DNA of 5,530 bases, taken from an uncultured Planctomycetota bacterium (lineage in GTDB: Bacteria; Planctomycetota; SZUA-567; JAFGNG01). Positions 1 through 5,034 of the stretch are shown here, piece after piece (within the stretch, counting starts at the first letter, position 1; the number at the start of each line of letters is the position of its first letter). The stretch spans positions 1 through 5,530 of the forward strand of contig CAMZKK010000168.1 of NCBI GenBank assembly GCA_947311175.1, in the 5' to 3' direction. The notes below the pieces were generated by a model. It had not been told where the DNA came from and made no database searches. It was given only the letters and a program-made list of their open reading frames with translations. Position numbers and translations under genes: made by a program.

Positions 1-19
1 ACAAATATCTAACCATTCA

Positions 20-200
20 TTATATCAATAACGCAATCCAATCCAACTTCTTTTGCGAAATGTTGAGTTTATCAATAAAACAATAACGTTGATACCTGGC
101 GATTACCATCTCTCTTTACCACCGCGCCGACAAATGCAATCACTCCAAGTATTGACAATCCTCTTGGGGATTTTTTAGGGAATAATATATTAAAAACCAT
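20..200 (-). other. Possible remnant of a short single-span membrane protein
   Basis: Two minus-strand ORFs overlap in different frames. The first (200 to 72, ATG to TGA, 42 residues) has a basic start (PKKSPRG), one hydrophobic segment (LSILGVIAFVGAVV, about residues 15-28) and then KRDGNRQ. The second (109 to 20, ATG to TAA, 29 residues) reads into KLNISQKKLDWIALLI. A one-base frame change near 90 would join them into one protein of about 60 residues with a single membrane span and a charged tail. The basic-hydrophobic-basic pattern could be a membrane anchor or a decayed C-terminal sorting signal, but no diagnostic motif is left. Neither ORF has a good ribosome site at a normal distance. 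I do not recognise the family, and this may simply be non-coding DNA. Confidence 0.2.
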
Positions 201-281
201 CAAAATCGACATTTACCAATAGTAGATTTATTTTTTATTAAATCTTTACTAAGAACCCATAGATTTTTAAGATTATAAAAG

Positions 282-286
282 AAAGG
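282..286 (+). promoter_or_regulatory. Ribosome binding site of the methyltransferase gene
   Basis: AAAGG lies 12 bases before the ATG at 299, somewhat farther than the usual 5-9. An in-frame TAA at 287-289 sits between this site and the start, so the protein cannot begin further upstream and the ATG at 299 is the first possible ATG start. Confidence 0.5.
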
Positions 287-298
287 TAATTATTAATA

Positions 299-1213
299 AT
301 GTTATTAACTCGACTCAAAAACAAACTATGGGCATTAACTAACGGCAAAGAACGCTGGAGTGAAGCTATAAGCCAATATTTAGAAATCCCTGAGGATGAG
401 ATTATAAAAGCAGTAGGTAAAAATAGCGGGTACACCAATGCCGAAAAGATTGCATTTAGTGAAAAATACGATAATGGAAAACGGTTTATCCACCTTCTAA
501 ACAGCGAAGCTGAGGACAACAGAAAACTTACTGCCGGATGGGCAGCATTAAAAAGCACTGCCATCAAACAAGAGTGGTTAAACTTCAACCGATACGACAC
601 TTTTGCCAAGGCATTGATTCCAGATACTTTGAAAATTTTACAAGCTGAAAAGACAAAAGAAAAACTAAGAATAATTGATTACGGATGTGGAACATCTCTC
701 TTCGCTAGACTTTTGATTAAAAAATTTAAAAATTGTGAAATTTTACTATGTGATGTCGATGGATATTCCCTTAATTTTGCAGCCCATGAGTTATCTGCTA
801 AAGGATTTACGCCGGAAGTCATAAAAGTAGATTCTGATAACTTTGTGCCAAAAATCTCAAATCAAGTCAATTTCATCTATTGTTTTGCAACATTTGAACA
901 CATCGCAAATCCCCTTGATGTGGTTGAATCCCTAACCAAAAGTCTAAAAAACAAAGGTCATATCCTTGAATCATTCGGAGGAGAAACCGGCAAAATTCCA
1001 GACAAGGACAGTAGCGATTCAAGGGCTGCATGGGATGCGAGAGATGATTACTTTGAATACCTACTAACCAACTACCAACTAAAAAAGGGAAAACTACCAC
1101 CCAAAAACGATGAAGGTCATTACAAAGATGAAATCGGATATAGAATATGGGTGAAAGAATATGATTGGTGCCGTAATTTAGCTCCGATACCTTCACCGAA
1201 CTATGATGTCTAA
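299..1213 (+). CDS. Class I SAM-dependent methyltransferase, substrate unknown
   Basis: This 304-residue protein should transfer a methyl group from S-adenosylmethionine to an unidentified acceptor in the cytoplasm. The Rossmann-type methyltransferase core covers roughly residues 120-230. Motif I is IIDYGCGTS (residues 125-133), the glycine-rich SAM loop. An acidic residue ends the second strand (ILLCDVD, D152 or D154). The motif IV region FATFEHIANPLDVV (196-209) has the E-H-I pattern common in Methyltransf_11/23-type enzymes and is followed by the LKNKGHILE strand. The N-terminal 115 residues are mainly charged and helical-looking and may form a substrate-binding cap; the C-terminal 70 residues are polar. 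There is no signal peptide or membrane span. The gene stands alone on the plus strand, convergent with a small zinc-ribbon gene 18 bases away. The nearby GT39-type transferase makes a glycan or lipid substrate conceivable, but nothing in the sequence shows it. Confidence 0.86.
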   Translation: MLLTRLKNKLWALTNGKERWSEAISQYLEIPEDEIIKAVGKNSGYTNAEKIAFSEKYDNGKRFIHLLNSEAEDNRKLTAGWAALKSTAIKQEWLNFNRYDTFAKALIPDTLKILQAEKTKEKLRIIDYGCGTSLFARLLIKKFKNCEILLCDVDGYSLNFAAHELSAKGFTPEVIKVDSDNFVPKISNQVNFIYCFATFEHIANPLDVVESLTKSLKNKGHILESFGGETGKIPDKDSSDSRAAWDARDDYFEYLLTNYQLKKGKLPPKNDEGHYKDEIGYRIWVKEYDWCRNLAPIPSPNYDV

Positions 1214-1231
1214 TGATTTTTTGATTTAAAG

Positions 1232-1411
1232 CTAATAAGCGACATGCCACTTAACACGACAATCTACACAGCGAATACTTACTGATTTTCTAAAATTTCT
1301 GTATTGCTTAAATTGATAAGGAAAGACATAAGTAGTATTCTTGCTACCACAATTGATGCAACGCATAAGTCGTCTGGTTTTATTGCTTTTTGTTTTTTTA
1401 TCTATTGTCAT
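1232..1411 (-). CDS. Small zinc-ribbon protein, 59 residues
   Basis: An ATG at 1411 opens a 59-codon frame ending in TAG at 1234-1232. The product has a basic N-terminus (MTIDKKTKSNKTRR), then two cysteine knuckles, CINC (C18, C21) and CVDC (C48, C51), 26 residues apart. This spacing and the short basic or aromatic segment between them (VFPYQFKQYRNFRK) fit a zinc ribbon that folds around one Zn ion. The protein would be cytoplasmic and could bind nucleic acid or a partner protein, but I cannot name a family. An in-frame TAG directly before the ATG fixes the start; the ribosome site is weak (AAAGAA, 5 bases upstream). The gene lies 49 bases downstream of the GT39-type gene on the same strand, so co-transcription is likely. 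Support comes from paired CxxC motifs and an otherwise uncovered gap, not from a recognised homologue. Confidence 0.6.
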   Translation of the reverse strand: MTIDKKTKSNKTRRLMRCINCGSKNTTYVFPYQFKQYRNFRKSVSIRCVDCRVKWHVAY

Positions 1412-1443
1412 CTAATTCTTTCTGACAAACCAACTCAAGTATT

Positions 1444-1461
1444 ATGATAAAAGCATATCAT
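1444..1461. repeat. Short AT-rich inverted repeat at the end of the GT39-type gene
   Basis: ATGATA and TATCAT are perfect 6-base arms around a 6-base loop, and the repeat touches the TGA stop of the GT39-type gene (1463-1461). The stem is almost all A/T and no T-run follows on the minus strand, so it is a poor terminator. It would not stop read-through into the zinc-ribbon gene. Confidence 0.3.
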
Positions 1462-2867
1462 CAACCAACCCGTTTCGCAAGAATCATTTTTTTTGCTTCA
1501 ACAATGCCGACAAAACCCTCTTCTTTAAGTTTTGCCATGCCTGCCTTTGAGGTTATCACTAATCGATATTTTTTTGCATTTTCAACATTGTTAAATTTAT
1601 CAGGAACTCTATCTGTATAAAAATAAACCATTGCCTTTGGTGCATGAACCTCCGTGAGATACAAACCAATTTTTTCAGCTGAACCCAATTCTTTTTTGAC
1701 AATCGTTGCAATCTCTTTGATTTTATAGTTTCTATCCGATTTATGCCTTTCAATCGGCACAAAAACAAATAAAAGAAACATCAGGATTGTTATTTTTAAA
1801 AGATGATGACGAATTCCAATAATATATTTTTCCTTAATAATATTCCGCAATGAAATTGCGGCGAAAATAGATAATGCAGGAAATAGTGGCAACAAATAAC
1901 GCCCATACATCCGCGGTGGTGCAAAGGCAATGATTACCGAAACCATCAACCAAACAAGAATCAGAATACCAAATTTTTTATTATTGATATCTTCCTTGTC
2001 TTCGTTTTTTAAAATAAAGCATTTTTTGATTACCCCATAAATGCCAACAATTGAAAAAATCACCCATGGCAAATTATGCTCAAACAAAACCCTAATAAAT
2101 ATCAGCCTACTCTTATTTTCTAACCATTCCGAATTTATTCTTCCCACCATTTCGTGACCAAAATATTGATTCCAAAATTCACCATTTACACCACCAACCG
2201 CAAGATGCCATGGAATTGCAATTATCCCTCCTAGTAAAATCCCTAACCAAAACTTTGCCCCGAGTAATCTTCGCAATTTTCCGATAAAGACAGCAATAAT
2301 TATCAGTAATGGCAAAACCGACAACACCACCGGTCCCTTTGTTAGCATCCCTAAACCACAAGCAACTCCCGGCACAAGCAAGAACCAATCCTTGTTCAAT
2401 TTAATTGCCTTAACAAATCCCCAAATTGCTAAGACCATAAAAAACAGTTGCGGGGCATCAATCCTTCCGACCGAGCTATAACGCAAAAAATCATTTGTGC
2501 AACCCAAAATCAATCCTGCCAATAGTGCAGTATTTTTATCTCGATAAATTCTCACTATCTCATAAACAAGCATCACTACCATTACCCCACTCAAGGCAGA
2601 CCAAAAGCGTGCAGCCCAAGTTACTGTTCCGAAAATCTTGAAAAGTAAAGCGGTAAGCCAAAAGTAAAGTGGCGGTTTATTAAAGTATTTTAAATCGGGA
2701 ATCTCATGCATTGTGAGCCAGTCACCGGAAGAAAGAATACACTTCGATACCGAGGCATACCTAACCGTATCTTCAAGCAATATCCCATCCCAACATTTCC
2801 CCATGAATAAAACAAAGGTAAAGGCAAATAATGTAATATTGGTATAATCTCGTTTAGATTTTAACAT
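1461..2867 (-). CDS. ArnT-like / GT39 (PMT family) membrane glycosyltransferase
   Basis: This 468-residue polytopic membrane protein should transfer a sugar from a polyprenyl-phosphate donor to a lipid, glycan or protein acceptor on the outer face of the cytoplasmic membrane. The first span (about residues 9-23) is followed by a long external loop with the family signature: acidic pair E32-D33, the expected catalytic site, then RYA (36-38), SGDWLT (47-52) and KYFNKPPLYFW (60-70). Further family features are GRIDAPQLFF (134-143), the LTKGP motif (175-179), about ten hydrophobic segments, and PPRMYGRYLLPLFPAL (317-332) near the last spans. Residues from about 375 form a soluble C-terminal region. 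The length is shorter than ArnT itself (about 550), so a general GT39-type call is safer than arnT. An in-frame TAA at 2879-2877 rules out a longer N-terminus, and no ribosome site precedes the ATG. The gene lies downstream of gnd but beyond its terminator. Donor and acceptor are unknown. Confidence 0.88.
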   Translation of the reverse strand: MLKSKRDYTNITLFAFTFVLFMGKCWDGILLEDTVRYASVSKCILSSGDWLTMHEIPDLKYFNKPPLYFWLTALLFKIFGTVTWAARFWSALSGVMVVMLVYEIVRIYRDKNTALLAGLILGCTNDFLRYSSVGRIDAPQLFFMVLAIWGFVKAIKLNKDWFLLVPGVACGLGMLTKGPVVLSVLPLLIIIAVFIGKLRRLLGAKFWLGILLGGIIAIPWHLAVGGVNGEFWNQYFGHEMVGRINSEWLENKSRLIFIRVLFEHNLPWVIFSIVGIYGVIKKCFILKNEDKEDINNKKFGILILVWLMVSVIIAFAPPRMYGRYLLPLFPALSIFAAISLRNIIKEKYIIGIRHHLLKITILMFLLFVFVPIERHKSDRNYKIKEIATIVKKELGSAEKIGLYLTEVHAPKAMVYFYTDRVPDKFNNVENAKKYRLVITSKAGMAKLKEEGFVGIVEAKKMILAKRVG

Positions 2868-2875
2868 AGCAAAAC

Positions 2876-2903
2876 ATTATAATGTAAACCAATTCGAAGT
2901 GAA
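2876..2903 (-). promoter_or_regulatory. Candidate sigma-70-type promoter of the GT39-type gene
   Basis: On the minus strand a perfect TATAAT (2881-2876) lies 16 bases after TTCACT (2903-2898), which matches TTGACA at four of six positions. The -10 box ends only 8 bases before the ATG at 2867, so transcription would begin at or within about 2 bases of the start codon. No purine-rich ribosome site is present. If the promoter is real, the mRNA would be leaderless or nearly so. Confidence 0.4.
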
Positions 2904-2911
2904 AGTAATTA

Positions 2912-2944
2912 ACCTAAATTCCGTAGCTATTGTGGAGTTTAGGT
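2912..2944. repeat. Intergenic inverted repeat between gnd and the GT39-type gene
   Basis: ACCTAAATTCC (2912-2922) and GGAGTTTAGGT (2934-2944) form an 11-base stem around an 11-base loop. One position pairs as G-U if read as plus-strand RNA and is a mismatch on the minus strand. The repeat lies beyond the gnd terminator and just upstream of the GT39-type promoter candidate. Its core resembles the inverted repeat at 4616-4647 on the other side of gnd. Confidence 0.55.
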
Positions 2945-2953
2945 CAAATAAAC

Positions 2954-2988
2954 AAAAAAAGGGTTGCCATTAGAGCAACCCTTTTTTT
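2954..2988 (-). terminator. Intrinsic terminator of gnd, possibly bidirectional
   Basis: GGGTTGC (2961-2967) pairs perfectly with GCAACCC (2975-2981) around a 7-base loop. The flanking A7 and T7 tracts extend the pairing to 14 bases. On the minus strand the GC-rich stem is followed by seven T, the classical rho-independent layout, and it begins 16 bases past the gnd stop codon. The symmetry would also allow termination on the plus strand, though no plus-strand gene leads into it here. It separates gnd from the GT39-type transcription unit. Confidence 0.88.
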
Positions 2989-3004
2989 ACTTCAATTATC
3001 TTGC

Positions 3005-4411
3005 TTAAAACCACTGGTGGTGGTGCATTCCTTCTTTATCTACTCTGGCAAAGGTATGGGCACCGAAGTAGTCTCGTTGTGCTTGTAGTAGATTTGCTGG
3101 TAGGCGTTCTGTTCTGTAGCTATCAAAATATGACAACGCACTTGAAAATGCCGGAACCGGCACTCCTAATTTGGTTGCCGCAATAACTACTCTTCGCCAA
3201 CCGCCTTGACATTTACGAACTCGTGATTTGAAATATGGAGCAACAAGAAGATTTGGTAAGTTTTTCTTACGCTTGAAAGCATCTTTGATGCAGTCAAGAA
3301 ATGCCGCTCTAATAATACAGCCCTCTCTGAAAACTAATGGAATCTCTTTAAAATTAAGGTTGTAGTCATACTCTTCGCCAGCAGCCTTCATTAAAGCAAA
3401 ACCTTGTGCGTATGAGCAAACCTTACTTGCGTAAAGTGCATCATGAATATCTTTGATAAATTTTTCTTTATTACCACGGAAGGTTGATTTTGGTCCTTTT
3501 AAAATCTTACTTGCCGCAACTCTCTCATCCTTAGTAGCACTAATACATCTTGCAAAAACAGCCTCTGCAATAGTCGGAGCAGGAGTACCAAGTTCCAATG
3601 CACTTTGGCTGGTCCATGTTCCTGTGCCTTTTTGACCAGCAGTATCAACAATGATTTCAGTCATTGGCTTGCCGGTTTCCTTGTCAACTTGACCGAGAAT
3701 AGAAGCAGTGATTTCAATCAGATAACTATCAAGCTCACCTTTATTCCATTCGGCAAAGATATCAGCCATTTCTTTTTCTTCAAGGCCAAGAATACTCTTC
3801 ATAATCATATATGCTTCACAGATAAGTTGCATATCACCATACTCGATACCATTATGAACCATCTTAACATAATGCCCTGCACCACGAGGACCGATATAGG
3901 TGCAACAAGGACTGCCATCTTCTACCTTGGCTGCAATCGCGGTAAAGATTTCTTCAACTTCTGCATATGCTTTTTTGTTACCACCAGGCATAATTGCCGG
4001 ACCATTAAGAGCACCTTCTTCACCCCCGGAAACTCCGGCACCGATATAACGGAACCCCTTAGATTCAACCTCAATTGCCCGTCTTTCAGTATCTTTAAAA
4101 TATGAATTGCCACAATCAATTATAATATCATCTTTTTCCAATAATGGCATTAACTGTTCTATTGTCTTATCGACCGCCTCTCCAGCCTTTACAAGTATTA
4201 TGATTTTTCTTGGTCTCTCAATACTTGCAACAAATTCTTCCATTGTGTGACAGCCGGTAAAATTTTTACCCTTAGCTCTGCCATTTATTAAATCGTCAAC
4301 CTTTGAAGTTGTCCGGTTAAATACAGAAATACTGTATCCTCTACTTTCAATATTCAAAGCCAAATTCTCACCCATTACAGCGAGACCAATAAGTCCGATA
4401 TTAGATGCCAT
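3005..4411 (-). CDS. gnd: 6-phosphogluconate dehydrogenase, decarboxylating (NADP-type)
   Basis: Gnd oxidises and decarboxylates 6-phosphogluconate to ribulose 5-phosphate and CO2 with NADPH formation, in the oxidative pentose phosphate pathway. It acts in the cytoplasm, as a dimer in characterised enzymes. At 468 residues it has exactly the length of the long bacterial form. The N-terminal Rossmann domain has GLAVMG (residues 9-14) and N32-R33-T34, a signature linked to NADP preference. The substrate pocket has S128-G129-G130, and the catalytic segment YVKMVHNGIEYGD has K183 (general base), H186, N187 and E190 (general acid). K261, R288, R446 and H452 are also present at the expected places. 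The C-terminal tail LLQAQRDYFGAHTFARVDKEG is the conserved end that reaches the partner subunit. The ATG at 4411 is set by the AAAGGA site. No zwf or pgl gene is adjacent in the window. The gene is intact and shows normal composition. Confidence 0.98.
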   Translation of the reverse strand: MASNIGLIGLAVMGENLALNIESRGYSISVFNRTTSKVDDLINGRAKGKNFTGCHTMEEFVASIERPRKIIILVKAGEAVDKTIEQLMPLLEKDDIIIDCGNSYFKDTERRAIEVESKGFRYIGAGVSGGEEGALNGPAIMPGGNKKAYAEVEEIFTAIAAKVEDGSPCCTYIGPRGAGHYVKMVHNGIEYGDMQLICEAYMIMKSILGLEEKEMADIFAEWNKGELDSYLIEITASILGQVDKETGKPMTEIIVDTAGQKGTGTWTSQSALELGTPAPTIAEAVFARCISATKDERVAASKILKGPKSTFRGNKEKFIKDIHDALYASKVCSYAQGFALMKAAGEEYDYNLNFKEIPLVFREGCIIRAAFLDCIKDAFKRKKNLPNLLVAPYFKSRVRKCQGGWRRVVIAATKLGVPVPAFSSALSYFDSYRTERLPANLLQAQRDYFGAHTFARVDKEGMHHHQWF

Positions 4412-4418
4412 ATAAAAT

Positions 4419-4424
4419 TCCTTT
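4419..4424 (-). promoter_or_regulatory. Ribosome binding site of gnd
   Basis: AAAGGA on the minus strand (4424-4419) ends 7 bases before the ATG at 4411. This is the best-placed ribosome site in the window and supports the chosen gnd start, which also gives the exact family N-terminus. Confidence 0.75.
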
Positions 4425-4442
4425 GCTATAAACTATAAAAAA

Positions 4443-4458
4443 TGGCAGAAAACTGCCA
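4443..4458 (-). terminator. Terminator-like hairpin in the gnd leader (possible attenuator)
   Basis: TGGCAG and CTGCCA form a perfect 6-base stem with a four-base loop, and on the minus strand the stem is followed at once by six T. That is the layout of a short intrinsic terminator. It lies 31 bases before the gnd ATG and downstream of the only promoter-like sequence I see for gnd, so gnd transcripts would have to read through it. It may instead end the antiporter-EIIA transcript, whose stop codon is about 180 bases upstream. The stem is short, so termination may be partial. Confidence 0.45.
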
Positions 4459-4479
4459 AAAAAACATTAAAATCAAGTC

Positions 4480-4509
4480 ATAATCTATCTTTTATCTCTA
4501 TTTTGTCAA
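4480..4509 (-). promoter_or_regulatory. Candidate sigma-70-type promoter of gnd
   Basis: A perfect TTGACA (4509-4504) is followed after 18 bases by GATTAT (4485-4480), which matches TATAAT at four of six positions. The start of transcription would fall near 4473, giving a leader of about 60 bases that contains the hairpin at 4443-4458 and the gnd ribosome site. The call rests on consensus resemblance alone. Confidence 0.38.
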
Positions 4510-4615
4510 TGGTAAATTCTTCAAACTTGAGACATCTTAGGCTTAGGATTTAGTCGAACCCAATACCGATTGATTATCTTGCATTAGTTACAACTTTGGG
4601 CGTGCAAATCTCCTT

Positions 4616-4647
4616 TACTCTAAATTCCAACTGCGGAATTTAGAGTA
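4616..4647. repeat. Perfect 13-base inverted repeat overlapping the antiporter-EIIA stop
   Basis: TACTCTAAATTCC (4616-4628) and GGAATTTAGAGTA (4635-4647) are exact reverse complements around a 6-base loop. The right arm contains the last codons and TAA stop (4642-4640) of the ancestral antiporter-EIIA reading frame. No T-run follows on either strand, so it is not a standard terminator, although the stem could protect the 3' end of an mRNA. It shares the core CTAAATTCC...GGA(A/G)TTTAG with the repeat at 2912-2944. Confidence 0.65.
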
Positions 4648-5034
4648 TTGAATCTAATTTATCTTCAGCAAAGGCACCAATTACCTCACACACCTCTTCG
4701 GCATTCTTAGCATTACGAATAGCATCTCTAACCATTTCTTCATTAAAGACAAGGCTATTGATGACAAAAGCTTTAAGTGTTCACGTGGGTTGCGGGCGCA
4801 ACTCATCATCAGTATAAATATATCACAAGGAAGATTGTCAACGCTACCAAAATCAATACCGGTACGGTGGATACCGAGAACCAAAACAGGGTCATCAATC
4901 CCCATCAATCGACAATGGGGAATTCCTAATCCACTACCAACCCCAGTAGCACTAAGCTGTTCTCTTTCACCAAGAACCTGAATGGCTTGTGAGCGGTCAA
5001 TATGTTGTTCTGAGGCATTGATTGCGAAATCAAC
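4640..5034 (-). pseudogene. Broken PTS EIIA (PtsN/fructose-type) domain, C-terminal part of the antiporter gene
   Basis: Past the TAG at 5037-5035 the antiporter frame continues as an EIIA domain without its own start. It reads VDFAINASEQHIDRSQAIQV, then LGEREQLSATGVGSGLGIPHCR. In EIIA proteins the histidine of this GxG..IPH motif accepts phosphate; here it is encoded at 4917-4915. GIDFGSVDNLPCDIFILMM and NPREHLKLLSSIA follow as in the family. At about 4752-4748 the frame must step back one base (equal to one lost base) to continue as VFNEEMVRDAIRNAKNAEEV, the expected last helix, ending in TAA at 4642-4640. Without that shift the frame stops at 4681 in unrelated residues. No start codon with a ribosome site precedes the histidine, so separate translation is unlikely. 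Either the domain is decaying or the sequence has two errors. EIIA domains fused to antiporters are thought to sense PTS phosphorylation state; here this would be lost. Confidence 0.85.

Larger units (their letters stand above)
1..298. other. Intergenic stretch upstream of the methyltransferase gene
   Basis: This 298-base stretch is AT-rich and holds no convincing gene. The plus strand is open only in short pieces without a start codon or ribosome site. The minus strand carries two very short overlapping ORFs, described separately. A stretch around 100-170 is richer in G and C than its flanks, which fits a former coding segment. A poor hairpin with a T-run lies at 157-176. I see no RNA gene, no clear direct repeats and no convincing promoter for the downstream gene. 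Confidence 0.6.
4412..4639. other. Intergenic region between antiporter-EIIA and gnd
   Basis: This 228-base gap holds, in minus-strand order, part of the 13-base inverted repeat, an AAAGGAG (4616-4610) followed by no usable ORF, the tandem hexamer CCTAAG in a short repeat near 4538-4549, the gnd promoter candidate, the leader hairpin and the gnd ribosome site. The frames behind AAAGGAG close within about ten codons, so I see no leader peptide of recognisable type. No RNA gene is evident. Confidence 0.5.

Noticed and set aside
157..176. Hairpin with T-run in the left intergenic region
   Set aside because: The stem AATCC/GGATT is only five bases and A/T-rich, and no plus-strand gene in the window leads into it.
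245..279. Promoter for the methyltransferase (TATAAA at 274-279)
   Set aside because: No acceptable -35 box lies at 16-18 bases; the nearest match TTTACT is 23 bases away, and such -10-like strings are expected by chance in AT-rich DNA.
873..1250. Minus-strand ORF (125 codons) opposite the methyltransferase
   Set aside because: It is antisense to the conserved methyltransferase core and uses a different frame from the zinc-ribbon gene it overlaps; the translation shows no coherent fold.
2912..2944. Integron attC site or dif site
   Set aside because: The arms lack the RYYYAAC/GTTRRRY core of attC sites and the 28-base dif layout; there is no integrase gene or cassette structure nearby.
3605..4105. 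Long plus-strand ORF (166 codons) opposite gnd
   Set aside because: It lies wholly antisense to an intact, highly conserved gnd, has no ribosome site, and its translation shows no domain; it mirrors the codon bias of gnd.
4745..4755. Programmed frameshift signal at the EIIA break
   Set aside because: The bases there do not form an X-XXY-YYZ slippery heptamer and no strong stem or pseudoknot follows at the usual spacing, so a lost base is the simpler reading.
4681..4908. Minus-strand ORF of 75 codons as a separate gene
   Set aside because: It begins at an internal methionine just past the EIIA histidine and its last 20 or so residues are out of frame; it is a fragment of the broken antiporter-EIIA gene.
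4790..4981. Plus-strand ORF (63 codons) opposite the EIIA domain
   Set aside because: It is antisense to clearly EIIA-like coding sequence on the minus strand and has no supporting features of its own.
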